Assembly (NCBI GenBank): GCA_964058805.1
Contig: CAXKVV010002171.1
Span: forward strand, 1-64,000
Source of the DNA: Schoenoplectus triqueter
Lineage: Eukaryota; Streptophyta; Magnoliopsida; Poales; Cyperaceae
DNA: 64,000 nt
Direction of reading: 5' to 3'
Part shown: one piece after another, positions 39,591 to 53,200 of the stretch
How the letters are laid out: the number at the start of each line of letters is the position of its first letter
Position numbering within the stretch: the first letter of the stretch is position 1
The notes under the pieces: generated by a model
Seen by the model: only the letters and a program-made list of their open reading frames with translations
What the model was told of the DNA's origin: nothing
Databases searched by the model: none
Program-made: the position numbers and the translations under genes

Positions 39591-40759
39591 CGCCCTCGGT
39601 ACCGCTGAAATCGAGTTTGGGCGCGCAAAACATGAAAACGGGACCCGACGCCCTCGGTACCACCGAAAACGAGTCCGGGAGCGCAAAACATGAAAACGGG
39701 ACCCGAAGCCCTCGGTACCTCCAAAAATGAGTCCGGGCGCCCAAAACATGAAAACGGGACCCGACAGCCTCGGCGCCGCCAAAAATGAGTCTGAGAGCGC
39801 AAAACATGAAAACGGGTCCCAACGCCCTCGGTACCGCCGAAAATGAGCCCGGGAGCGCAAAACATGAAAACGGGACCCGACGCCTTCGGTACGGCCGAAA
39901 CCGAGTCCGGGAGCGCAAAACATGAAAACAGGACCCGACGCCCTCGGTACCGCCGAAAACGAGTCCGGGAGCGCAAAACATGAAAACGGGACCCGACGCC
40001 CTCGGTACCGCCGAAAACGAGTCCGGGAGCGCAAAACATGAAAACGGGACCCGACTCCCTCGGTACCGCCGAAACCGAGTTCGGGCGCGCAAAACATGTA
40101 AACGGGACCCGACAGCCTCGGCGCCGCCGAAAACGAGTCCGAGAGCGCAAAACATGAAAACGGGTCCCGACGCCCTCGGTACCGCCGAAAATGAGTCCGG
40201 GAGCGCAAAACATGAAAACGGGACCCGACGCCCTCGGCGCCGTCGAAAACGAGTCCGAGAGCGCAAAACATGAATACGGGACCCGACGCCTTCGGTACGG
40301 CCGAAACCGAGTCCGGGAGCGCAAAACATGAAAACGGGACCCGACGCCCTCGGTACCGCCGAAAACGAGTCCGGGAGCGCAAAACATGAAAACGAGACCC
40401 GACGCCCTCGGTACCGCCGAAAACGAGTTCGGGCGCGCAAAACATGTAAACAAGACCCGACGCCCTTGGTACTGTCGAAACCGAGTCCGCGAGCGCAAAA
40501 TAAGAAAACAGGTCTCGACGCCATCGGTACCGCCGAAAACGAGTCAGGGAGTGCAAAACATGAAAACGGGAACTGACGCCCTCGGTACCGCCGAAAACGA
40601 GTTCGGGAGCGCAAAACATGAAAACGGGACCCGACGCCCTCGGTACCGCTGAAACCGAGTTCGGGCGCGCAAAACATGAAACCGGGACCCGACGCCCTCG
40701 GTACCGCCGAAAATGAGTCCGGGCGCGCAAAACATGAAAACGAGACCTGACGCCCTCGG
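39586..40759 (+). repeat. GC-rich 58-bp satellite array, block beyond the solo LTR
   Basis: This is the continuation of the 58-bp array after the LTR insertion, about 20 monomers in the same orientation. Removing the LTR and one CCCGA copy rejoins the monomer in phase (...aaaacgggacccga followed by cgccctcgg...), so the two blocks were one array before the insertion. Monomers are mostly the simple GGTACC type, with several gcgccgcc and ggtacggcc variants. The attaag-containing variant common further left is absent. The block ends inside a monomer, after cgccctcgg at 40,759, where the AT-rich satellite starts. Confidence 0.95.
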
Positions 40760-40820
40760 CATAATTACAGTTAATTTCTGCCGCATAATATTTTCTAATT
40801 ATAATATTTTCTAATTAAAA
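40755..40820. other. Scarred joint between the two satellites
   Basis: GC-rich monomer sequence ends at cgccctcgg (40,759). It is followed by cataattacagttaatttct (40,760-40,779), a fragment of the AT-rich monomer, and then gccgc, which belongs upstream of that fragment in an intact monomer. Next come two perfect tandem copies of ataatattttctaatt (40,785-40,800 and 40,801-40,816), present once in normal monomers, before the regular array begins. Microhomology at the joint is at most one or two bases. The local back-step and 16-bp duplication suggest error-prone end joining or replication template switching. Confidence 0.8.
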
Positions 40821-40823
40821 CTT

Positions 40824-43001
40824 CGATATGAATATTCTACAACACTAATTTTGCACAAAACATAAGTCGAATGCATTAAAAACTGATGTTTAAACAAGTT
40901 GTTTGTGTTTTTCAAAGTTTTTGGCCGCATAAGTACACATAGTTTCATGCAAATTAAAACAATCACTCCTAATTATGTCTATTATAAGATTGTTCATCTA
41001 ACATTGCGATATGAATATCCAATGACACTAATTTTTCATAAAACATAGTAAGATATATTAGAAATTTCTGTTTAGACAAGTTTAAGATTTTTAATATTTT
41101 TTGACTCATAACTGCAAATAATTTCATGAAAATTAATATAATTACTCCTAATTATATCTATTAGAAGATTATCTAATTAACACTTCGATATGAACATTGT
41201 ACGACACGATTTTTGCAAAAAAAATAAATAAGATGCATTAAAAACAGTTGTTTAAACAAATTGTTTAATTTTTTTACAATTTTGGACCGCATAATTACAA
41301 ATAATTTCATATAAATCAATATAATTACTCCTAAGAATGCCTATTATAAGATTGTTTAATTAGTACTGCGATATGAATATCCAACGATACTAATTTTTCA
41401 TAAAACATAAGTAAGATATAATAGAAACTGCTGTTTACACAAATTGTTTAAGATAATTGCTCCTAAACTACACATAATTTCATAAAAATTAATATAATTG
41501 CTCCTAATTATATCTATTGGAAGGTTATCCAATTAACACTTCGTTATGAACGTTGTACGACACAAATTTAGCACAAAACATCAATACGATGCATTTAAAA
41601 AGGTTGTTGAAACAAGTTGTTTGAGTTTTTTATAATTTTCTGCCGCATAATTAAAGTTAATTTCTTATAAATTAATATAATTACTCCTAAGAATGCCGAT
41701 TATAAGATCTTCCAATTAAAACTTTGACATGAATATTCTACGACACTAATTTTGCACAAAACATAAGTAGAGGCTTTAAAAACATCTGTTTAAACAAGGT
41801 ATTTGAGTTTTTTTAAATTTTTGACAGCATATCTACACATAATTTTTTATAAATTAATATAATTACTTCTATATATGCCTATTATAATATTTTCTAATTA
41901 AAACTTCGATATGAATATTCTACAACACTAATTTTGCACAAAACATAAGTCGAATGCATTAAAAACTGATGTTTAAACAAGTTGTTTGTGTTTTTCAACG
42001 TTTTTGGCCGCATAAGTACACATAGTTTCATGCAAATTAAAACAATCACTCCTAATTATGTCTATTATAAGATTGTTCAATTAACATTGCGATATGAATA
42101 TCCAATGACACTAATTTTTCATAAAACATAGTAAGATATATTAGAAATTTCTGTTTAGACAAGTTTAAGATTTTTAATATTTTTTGACTCATAACTGCAA
42201 ATAATTTCTTGAAAATTAATATAATTACTCCTAATTATATCTATTAGAAGATTATCTAATTAACACTTCGATATGAACATTGTACGACACGATTTTTGCA
42301 AAAAACATAAATAAGATGCATTAAAAACAGTTGTTTAAACAAATTGTTTAATTTTTTTACAATTTTGGACCGCATAATTACAAATAATTTCATATAAATC
42401 AATATAATTACTCCTAAGAATGCCTATTATAAGATTGTTTAATTAGTACTGCGATATGAATATCCAACGATACTAATTTTTCATAAAACATAAGTAAGAT
42501 ATATTAGAAACTGCTGTTTAAACAAGTTGTATAAGATTTTTAACATCTTTTGACTCATAAACTACACATAATTTCATAAAAATTAATATAATTGCTTCTA
42601 ATTATATCTATTGGAAGGTTATCCAATTAACACTTCGTTATGAACATTGTACGACATAAATTTTGCACAAAACATCAATACGATGCATTTAAAAAGGTTG
42701 TTTAAACAAGTTGTTTGAGTTTTTTATAATTTTCTGCATCATAATTACAGTTAATTTCTTATAAATTAATATAATTACTCCTAAGAATGCCTATTATAAG
42801 ATCTTCCAATTAAAACTTTGACATGAATATTCTACGACACTAATTTTGCACAAAACATAAGTAGATGCATTAAAAACATCTGTTTAAACAAGATATTTGA
42901 GTTTTTTTAAATTTTTGGCAGCATAACTACACATAATTTTTTTATAAATTAATATAATTACTTCTATATATGCCTATTATAATATTTTCTAATTAAAACT
43001 T
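40824..43001 (+). repeat. AT satellite, first two six-monomer HOR units
   Basis: A-type monomers (cgatatg of the A motif) start at 40,824, 41,907 and 43,002, giving HOR lengths of 1,083 and 1,095 bp. In the first unit the A-F spacings are 183, 179, 183, 173, 183 and 182 bp. The short 173 belongs to a D monomer in which ttgtttaaga runs into taattgctcct instead of tttttaacatc. The second unit has the full-length D form. Confidence 0.85.
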
Positions 43002-45197
43002 CGATATGAATATTCTACAACACTAATTTTGCACAAAACATAAGTCGAATGCATTAAAAACTGATGTTTAAACAAGTTGTTTGTGTTTTTCAACGTTTTT
43101 GGCCGCATAAGTACACATAGTTTCATGCAAATTAAAACAATCACGCCTAATTATGTCTATTATAAGATTGTTCAATTAACATTGCGATATGAATATCCAA
43201 TGACACTAATTTTTCATAAAACATAGTAAGATATATTAGAAATTGCTGTTTAGACAAGTTTAAGATTTTTAACATTTTTTGACTCATAACTGCACATAAT
43301 TTCATGAAAATTAATATAATTACTCCTAATTATATCTATTAGAAGATTATCTAATAAACACTTCGATATGAACATTGTACGACACGATTTTTGCACAAAA
43401 AATAAATAAGATGCATTAAAAACAGTTGTTTAAACAAATTGTTTAATTTTTTTTTACAATTTTGGGCCGCATAATTACACATAATTTCATATAAATCAAG
43501 ATAATTACTCCTAAGAATGCCTATTATAAGATTGTTTAATTAGTAATGCGATATGAATATCCAACGATACTAATTTTTCATAAAACATAAGTAAGATATA
43601 TTAGAAACTGCTGTTTAAACAAGTTGTTTAAGATTTTTAACATCTTTTGACTCATAAACTACACATAATTTCATAAATATTAATATAATTGCTCCTAATT
43701 ATACCTATTGGAAGGTTATCCAATTAACACTTCGTTATGAACATTGTACGACACAAATTTTGCACAAAACATCAATACGATGCATTTAAAAAGGTTGTTT
43801 AAACAAGTTGTTTGAGTTTTTTTATAATTTTCTGCCGCATAATTACAGTTAATTTCTTATAAATTAATATAATTACTCCTAAGAATGCCTATTATAAGAT
43901 CTTCCAATTAAAACTTTTACATGAATATTCTACGACACTAATTTTGCACAAAACATACGTAAGATGCATTAAAAACATCTGTTTAAACAAGGTATTTGCG
44001 TTTTTTTTTAATTTTTGGCAGCATAACTACACATAATTTTTTATAAATTAATATAATTACTTCTAAATATGCCTATTATAATATTATCTAATTAAAACTT
44101 CGATATGAATATTCTACAACACTAATTTTGCACAAAACATAAGTCGAATGCATTAAAAACTGATGTTTAAACAAGTTGTTTGTGTTTTTCAAAGTTTTTG
44201 GGCGCATAAGTACACATAGTTTCATGCAAATTAAAACAATCACTCCTAATTATGTCTATTATAAGATTGTTCAATTAACATTGCGATATGAATATCCAAT
44301 GACACTAATTTTTCATAAAACATAGTAAGATATATTAGAAATTGCTGTTTAGACAAGTTTAAGATTTTTAACATTTTTTGACTCATAACTGCACATAATT
44401 TCATGAAAATTAATATAATTACTCCTAATTATATCTATTAGAAGATTATCTAATTAACACTTCGATATGAACATTGTACGACACGATTTTTGCAAAAAAC
44501 ATAAATAAGATGTATTAAAAACAGTTGTTTAAACAAATTGTTTAATTTTTTTACAATTTTGGGCCGCATAATTACAAATAATTTCATATAAATCAATATA
44601 ATTACTCCTAAGAATGCCTATTATAAGATTGTTTAATTAGTACTGCGATATGAATATCCAACGATACTAATTTTTCATAAAACATAAGTAAGATATATTA
44701 GAAACTGCTGTTTAAACAAGTTGTTTAAGATTTTTAACATCTTTTGACTCATAAACTACACATAATTTCATAAATATTAATATAATTGCTCCTAATTATA
44801 CCTATTGGAAGGTTATCCAATTAACACTTCGTTATGAACATTGTACGACACAAATTTTGCACAAAACATCAATACGATGCATTTAAAAAGGTTGTTTAAA
44901 CAAGTTGTTTGAGTTTTTTTATAATTTTCTGCCGCATAATTACAGTTAATTTCTTATAAATTAATATAATTACTCCTAAGAATGCCTATTATAAGATCTT
45001 CCAATTAAAACTTTTACATGAATATTCTACGACACTAATTTTGCACAAAACATACGTAAGATGCATTAAAAACATCTGTTTAAACAAGGTATTTGCGTTT
45101 TTTTTTAATTTTTGGCAGCATAACTACACATAATTTTTTATAAATTAATATAATTACTTCTAAATATGCCTATTATAATATTATCTAATTAAAACTT
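43002..45197 (+). repeat. Two nearly identical HOR units in tandem
   Basis: Units 43,002-44,100 (1,099 bp) and 44,101-45,197 (1,097 bp) share rare variants: an F monomer with cttttacatg and acatacgtaag (near 43,915 and 45,012), gtatttgcg before a T run (near 43,993 and 45,090), and ttctaaatatgcc. The shared states place a tandem duplication of one HOR here, separate from the larger 3.27-kb amplification to the right. Confidence 0.8.
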
Positions 45198-45924
45198 CGA
45201 TATGAATATTCTACAACACTAATTTTGCACAAAACATAAGTCGAATGCATTAAAAACTGATGTTTAAACAAGTTGTTTGTGTTTTTCAAAGTTTTTGGGC
45301 GCATAAGTACACATAGTTTCATGCAAATTAAAACAATCACTCCTAATTATGTCTATTATAAGATTGTTCAATTAACATTGCGATATGAATATCCAATGAC
45401 ACTAATTTTTCATAAAACATAGTAAGATATATTAGAAATTGCTGTTTAGACAAGTTTAAGATTTTTAACATTTTTTGACTCATGACTGCACATAATTTCA
45501 TGAAAATTAATATAATTACTCCTAATTATATCTATTAGAAGATTATCTAATTAGCACTTCGTTATGAACATTGTACGACACAAATTTTGCACAAAACATC
45601 AATACGATGCATTTAAAAAGGTTGTTTAAACAAGTTGTTTGAGTTTTTTATAATTTTCTGCATCATAATTACAGTTAATTTCTTATAAATTAATATAATT
45701 ACTCCTAAGAATGCCTATTATAAGATCTTCCAATTAAAACTTTGACATGAATATTCTACAACACTAATTTTGCACAAAACATAAGTAGAGGCTTTAAAAA
45801 CATCTGTTTAAACAAGGTATTTGAGTTTTTTTAAATTTTTGACAGCATATCTACACATATTTTTTTATAAATTAATATAATTACTTCTATATATGCCTAT
45901 TATAATATTTTCTAATTAAAACTT
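45198..45924 (+). repeat. Truncated four-monomer HOR (C/E fusion)
   Basis: The distance between A monomers at 45,198 and 45,925 is 727 bp, about 370 bp (two monomers) short of a full unit. Order is A, B, a C/E hybrid, then F. The hybrid starts as the upstream flank of C (ctattagaagattatctaat) and continues as E (cacttcgttatgaac) from about 45,555, so the join lies at 45,545-45,560 in homologous positions. This fits unequal recombination between C and E, the two most similar types there. Confidence 0.85.
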
Positions 45925-47010
45925 CGATATGAATATTCTACAACACTAATTTTGCACAAAACATAAGTCGAATGCATTAAAAACTGATGTTTAAACAAGT
46001 TGTTTGTGTTTTTCAAAGTTTTTGGGCGCATAAGTACACCTAGTTTCATGCAAATTAAAACAATCACTCCTAATTATGTCTATTATAAGATTGTTCAATT
46101 AACATTGCGATATGAATATCCAATGACACTAATTTTTCATAAAACATAGTAAGATATATTAGAAATTGCTGTTTAGACAAGTTTAAGATTTTTAACATTT
46201 TTTGACTCATAACTGCACATAATTTCATGAAAATTAATATAATTACTCCTAATTATATCTATTAGAAGATTATCTAATTAACACTTCGATATGAACATTG
46301 TACGACACGATTTTTGCAAAAAACATAAATAAGATGCATTAAAAACAGTTGTTTAAACAAATTGTTTAATTTTTTTTTACAATTTTGGGCCGCATAATTA
46401 CACATAATTTCATATAAATCAATATAATTACTCCTAAGAATGCCTATTATAAGATTGTTTAATTAGTACTGCGATATGAATATCCAACGATACTAATTTT
46501 TCATAAAACATAAGTAAGATATAATAGAAACTGCTGTTTACACAAGTTGTTTAAGATAATTGCTCCTAAACTACACATAATTTCATAAAAAATAATATAA
46601 TTGCTCCTAATTATATCTATTGGAAGGTTATCCAATTAACACTTCGTTATGAACATTGTACGACACAAATTTTGCACAAAACATCAATACGATGCATTTA
46701 AAAAGGTTGTTTAAACAAGTTGTTTGAGTTTTTTATAATTTTCTGCCGCATAATTACAGTTAATTTCTTATAAATTAATATAATTACTCCTAAGAATGCC
46801 TATTATAAGATCTTCCAATTAAAACTTTGACATGAATATTCTACGACACTAATTTTGCACAAAACATAAGTAGATGCATTAAAAACATCTGTTTAAACAA
46901 GGTATTTGAGTTTTTTTAAATTTTTGGCAGCATAACTACACATAATTTTTTTATAAATTAATATAATTACTTCTATATATGCCTATTATAATATTTTCTA
47001 ATTAAAACTT
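45925..47010 (+). repeat. AT satellite, single HOR unit (1,086 bp)
   Basis: A complete A-F unit between the truncated HOR and the start of the 3.27-kb amplification. It mixes features of the flanking types: a C monomer with a long T run before acaattttgggccgc, a short D monomer (tttacacaag into taattgctcc), and an F monomer with aagtagatgcatt. It is therefore an intermediate or recombinant form. Confidence 0.8.
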
Positions 47011-50000
47011 CGATATGAATATTCTACAACACTAATTTTGCACAAAACATAAGTCGAATGCATTAAAAACTGATGTTTAAACAAGTTGTTTGTGTTTTTC
47101 AACGTTTTTGGCCGCATAAGTACACATAGTTTCATGCAAATTAAAACAATCACTCCTAATTATGTCTATTATAAGATTGTTCAATTAACATTGCGATATG
47201 AATATCCAATGACACTAATTTTTCATAAAACATAGTAAGATATATTAGAAATTTCTGTTTAGACAAGTTTAAGATTTTTAATATTTTTTGACTCATAACT
47301 GCAAATAATTTCTTGAAAATTAATATAATTACTCCTAATTATATCTATTAGAAGATTATCTAATTAACACTTCGATATGAACATTGTACGACACGATTTT
47401 TGCAAAAAACATAAATAAGATGCATTAAAAACAGTTGTTTAAACAAATTGTTTATTTTTTTTACAATTTTGGACCGCATAATTACAAATAATTTCATATA
47501 AATCAATATAATTACTCCTAAGAATGCCTATTATAAGATTGTTTAATTAGTACTGCGATATGAATATCCAACGATACTAATTTTTCATAAAACATAAGTA
47601 AGATATAATAGAAACTGCTGTTTACACAAGTTGTTTAAGATAATTGCTCCTAAACTACACATAATTTCATAAAAATTAATATAATTGCTCCTAATTATAT
47701 CTATTGGAAGGTTATCCAATTAACACTTCGTTATGAACGTTGTACGACACAAATTTTGCACAAAACATCAATACGATGCATTTAAAAAGGTTGTTGAAAC
47801 AAGTTGTTTGAGTTTTTTATAATTTTCTGCCGCATAATTAAAGTTAATTTCTTATAAATTAATATAATTACTCCTAAGAATGCCTATTATAAGATCTTCC
47901 AATTAAAACTTTGACATGAATATTCTACGACACTAATTTTGCACAAAACATAAGTAGAGGCTTTAAAAACATCTGTTTAAACAAGGTATTTTAGTTTTTT
48001 TAAATTTTTGACAGCATATCTACACATAATTTTTTATAAATTAATATAATTACTTCTATATATGCCTATTATAATATTTTCTAATTAAAACTTCGATATG
48101 AATATTCTACAACACTAATTTTGCACAAAATATAAGTCGAATGCATTAAAAACTGATGTTTTAAACAAGTTGTTTGTGTTTTTCAAAGTTTTTGGCCGCA
48201 TAAGTACACATAGTTTCATGCAAATTAAAACAATCACTCCTAATTATGTCTATTATAAGATTGTTCAATTAACATTGCGATATGAATATCCAATGACACT
48301 AATTTTTCATAAAACATAGTAAGATATATTAGAAATTGCTGTTTAGACAAGTTTAAGATTTTTAACATTTTTTGACTCATGACTGCACATAATTTCATGA
48401 AAATTAATATAATTTCTCCTAATTATATCTATTAGAAGATTATCTAATTAACACTTCGATATGAACATTGTACGACACGATTTTCGCAAAAAACATAAAT
48501 AAGATGCATTAAAAACAGTTGTTTAAACAAATTGTTTAATTTTTTTACAATTTTGGGCCGCATAATTACAAATAATTTCATATAAATCAATATAATTACT
48601 CCTAAGAATGCCTATTATAAGATTGTTTAATTAGTACTGCGATATGAATATCCAACGATACTAATTTTTCATAAAACATAAGTAAGATATAATAGAAACT
48701 GTTGTTTACACAAGTTGTTTAAGATAATTGCTCCTAAACTACACATAATTTCATAAAAATTAATATAATTGCTCCTAATTATATCTATTGGAAGGTTATC
48801 CAATTAACACTTCGTTATGAACATTGTACGACACAAATTTTGCACAAAACATCAATACGATGCATTTAAAAAGGTTGTTTAAACAAGTTGTTTGAGTTTT
48901 TTATAATTTTCTGCACCATAATTACAGTTAATTTCTTAGAAATTAATATAATTACTCCTAAGAATGCCTATTATAAGATCTTCCAATTAAAACTTTGACA
49001 TGAATATTCTACGACACTAATTTTGCACAAAACATAAGTAGAGGCTTTAAAAACATCTGTTTAAACAAGGTATTTGAGTTTTTTTAAATTTTTGATAGCA
49101 TATCTACACATAATTTTTTATAAATTAATATAATTACTTCTATATATGCCTATTATAATATTTTCTAATTAAAACTTCGATATGAATATTCTACAACACT
49201 AATTTTGCACAAAACATAAGTCGAATGCATTAAAAACTGATGTTTAAACAAGTTGTTTGTGTTTGTCAAAGTTTTTGGGCGCATAAGTACACATAGTTTC
49301 ATGCAAATTAAAACAATCACTCCTAATTATGTCTATTATAAGATTGTTCAATTAACATTGCGATATGAATATCCAATGACACTAATTTTTCATAAAACAT
49401 AGTAAGATATATTAGAAATTGCTGTTTAGACAAGTTTAAGATTTTTAACATTTTTTGACTCATAACTGCACATAATTTCATGAAAATTAATATAATTACT
49501 CCTAATTATATCTATTAGAAGATTATCTAATTAACACTTCGATATGAACATTGTACGACACGATTTTTGCAAAAAACATAAATAAGATGCATTAAAAACA
49601 GTTGTTTAAACAAATTGTTTAATTTTTTTTTACAATTTTGGGCCGCATAATTACACATAATTTCATATAAATCAATATAATTACTCCTAAGAATGCCTAT
49701 TATAAGATTGTTTAATTAGTAATGCGATATGAATATCCAACGATACTAATTTTTCATAAAACATAAGTAAGATATATTAGAAACTGCTGTTTAAACAAGT
49801 TGTTTAATATTTTTAACATCTTTTGACTCATAAACTACACATAATTTCATAAATATTAATATAATTGCTCCTAATTATACCTATTGGAAGGTTATCCAAT
49901 TAACACTTCGTTATGAACATTGTACGACACAAATTTTGCACAAAACATCAATACGATGCATTTAAAAAGGTTGTTTAAACAAGTTGTTTGAGTTTTTTTA

Positions 50001-50278
50001 TAATTTTCTGCCGCATAATTACAGTTAATTTCTTATAAATTAATATAATTACTCCTAAGAATGCCTATTATAAGATCTTCCAATTAAAACTTTTACATGA
50101 ATATTCTACGACACTAATTTTGCACAAAACATACGTAAGATGCATTAAAAACATCTGTTTAAACAAGGTATTTGAGTTTTTTTTTTAATTTTTGGCAGCA
50201 TAACTACACATAATTTTTTTATAAATTAATATAATTACTTCTATATATGCCTATTATAATATTTTTTAATTAAAACTT
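47011..50278 (+). repeat. 3.27-kb second-order unit, copy 1 (18 monomers)
   Basis: Three HOR subtypes follow in order, with lengths 1,083, 1,084 and 1,101 bp. Subtype 1 has caacgtttttggccgc in A, tttcttgaaaatt in B, gaacgttgtacg and gttgttgaaac in E. Subtype 2 has atataagtcg and tgttttaaac in A, tcatgactgc in B, gattttcgc in C. Subtype 3 has gggcgcataag in A, a full-length D with gtaatgcg, and F with cttttacatg plus acatacgtaag. The same order and spacing return three more times. Confidence 0.88.
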
Positions 50279-53200
50279 CGATATGAATATTCTACAACAC
50301 TAATTTTGCACAAAACATAAGTCGAATGCATTAAAAACTGATGTTTAAACAAGTTGTTTGTGTTTTTCAACGTTTTTGGCCGCATAAGTACACATAGTTT
50401 CATGCAAATTAAAACAATCACTCCTAATTATGTCTATTATAAGATTGTTCAATTAACATTGCGATATGAATATCCAATGACACTAATTTTTCATAAAACA
50501 TAGTAAGATATATTAGAAATTTCTGTTTAGACAAGTTTAAGATTTTTAATATTTTTTGACTCATAACTGCAAATAATTTCTTGAAAATTAATATAATTAC
50601 TCCTAATTATATCTATTAGAAGATTATCTAATTAACACTTCGATATGAACATTGTACGACACGATTTTTGCAAAAAACATAAATAAGATGCATTAAAAAC
50701 AGTTGTTTTAACAAATTGTTTAATTTTTTTACAATTTTGGACCGCATAATTACAAATAATTTCATATAAATCAATATAATTACTCCTAAGAATGCCTATT
50801 ATAAGATTGTTTAATTAGTACTGCGATATGAATATCCAACGATACTAATTTTTCATAAAACATAAGTAAGATATAATAGAAACTGCTGTTTACACAAGTT
50901 GTTTAAGATAATTGCTCCTAAACTACACATAATTTCATAAAAATTAATATAATTGCTCCTATTTATATCTATTGGAAGGTTATCCAATTAACACTTCGTT
51001 ATGAATGTTGTACGACACAAATTTTACACAAAACATCAATACGATGCATTTAAAAAGGTTGTTGAAACAAGTTGTTTGAGTTTTTTATAATTTTCTGCCG
51101 CATAATTAAAGTTAATTTCTTATAAATTAATATAATTACTCCTAAGAATGCCTATTATAAGATCTTCCAATTAAAACTTTGACATGAATATTCTACGACA
51201 CTAATTTTGCACAAAACATAAGTAGAGGCTTTAAAAACATCTGTTTAAACAAGGTATTTTAGTTTTTTTAAATTTTTGACAGCATATCTACACATAATTT
51301 TTTATAAATTAATATAATTACTTCTATATATGCCTATTATAATATTTTCTAATTAAAACTTCGATATGAATATTCTACAACACTAATTTTGCACAAAATA
51401 TAAGTCGAATGCATTAAAAACTGATGTTTTAAACAAGTTGTTTGTGTTTTTCAAAGTTTTTGGCCGCATAAGTACACATAGTTTCATGCAAATTAAAACA
51501 ATCACTCCTAATTATGTCTATTATAAGATTGTTCAATTAACATTGCGATATGAATATCCAATGACACTAATTTTTCATAAAACATAGTAAGATATATTAG
51601 AAATTGCTGTTTAGACAAGTTTAAGATTTTTAACATTTTTTGACTCATGACTGCACATAATTTCATGAAAATTAATATAATTACTCCTAATTATATCTAT
51701 TAGAAGATTATGTAATTAACACTTCGATATGAACATTGTACGACACGATTTTCGCAAAAAACATAAATAAGATGCATTAAAAACAGTTGTTTAAACAAAT
51801 TGTTTAATTTTTTTACAATTTTGGGCCGCATAATTACAAATAATTTCATATAAATCAATATAATTACTCCTAAGAATGCCTATTATAAGATTGTTTAATT
51901 AGTACTGCGATATGAATATCCAACGATACTAATTTTTCATAAAACATAAGTAAGATATAATAGAAACTGTTGTTTACACAAGTTGTTTAAGATAATTGCT
52001 CCTGAACTACACATAATTTCATAAAAATTAATATAATTGCTCCTAATTATATCTATTGGAAGGTTATCCAATTAACACTTCGTTATGAACATTGTACGAC
52101 ACAAATTTTGCACAAAACATCAATACGATGCATTTAAAAAGGTTGTTTAAACAAGTTGTTTGAGTTTTTTATAATTTTCTGCATCATAATTACAGTTAAT
52201 TTCTTAGAAATTAATATAATTACTCCTAAGAATGCCTATTATAAGATCTTCCAATTAAAACTTTGACATGAATATTCTACGACACTAATTTTGCACAAAA
52301 CATAAGTAGAGGCTTTAAAAACATCTGTTTAAACAAGGTATTTGAGTTTTTTTAAATTTTTGATAGCATATCTACACATAATTTTTTATAAATTAATATA
52401 GTTACTTCTATATATGCCTATTATAATATTTTCTAATTAAAACTTCGATATGAATATTCTACAACACTAATTTTGCACAAAACATAAGTCGAATGCATTA
52501 AAAACTGATGTTTAAACAAGTTGTTTGTGTTTTTCAAAGTTTTTGGGCGCATAAGTACACATAGTTTCATGCAAATTAAAACAATCACTCCTAATTATGT
52601 CTATTATAAGATTGTTCAATTAACATTGCGATATGAATATCCAATGACACTAATTTTTCATAAAACATAGTAAGATATATTAGAAATTGCTGTTTAGACA
52701 AGTTTAAGATTTTTAACATTTTTTGACTCATAACTGCACATAATTTCATGAAAATTAATATAATTACTCCTAATTATATCTATTAGAAGATTATCTAATT
52801 AACACTTCGATATGAACATTGTACGACACGATTTTTGCAAAAAACATAAATAAGATGCATTAAAAACAGTTGTTTAAACAAATTGTTTAATTTTTTTTTA
52901 CAATTTTGGGCCGCATAATTACACATAATTTCATATAAATCAATATAATTGCTCCTAAGAATGCCTATTATAAGATTGTTTAATTAGTAATGCGATATGA
53001 ATATCCAACGATACTAATTTTTCATAAAACATAAGTAAGATATATTAGAAACTGCTGTTTAAACAAGTTGTTTAAGATTTTTAACATCTTTTGACTCATA
53101 AACTACACATAATTTCATAAATATTAATATAATTGCTCCTAATTATACCTATTGGAAGGTTATCCAATTAACACTTCGTTATGAACATTGTACGACACAA

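Noticed and set aside
39402..40730. A 442-codon antisense frame that joins satellite to a non-repeat C-terminus
   Set aside because: Its last part is antisense LTR sequence (39,402-39,585) read through into the satellite. It is a chance joining across the insertion boundary. A short frame at 63,446-63,640 shares that LTR-derived part for the same reason.
1..40759. Hairpin potential of CTCGG...CCGAG and the CGGTACCG palindrome as a functional structure
   Set aside because: The stem is five base pairs with an 11-base loop and the palindrome is eight bases. Such short dyads are common in GC-rich repeats, and nothing else supports a role.
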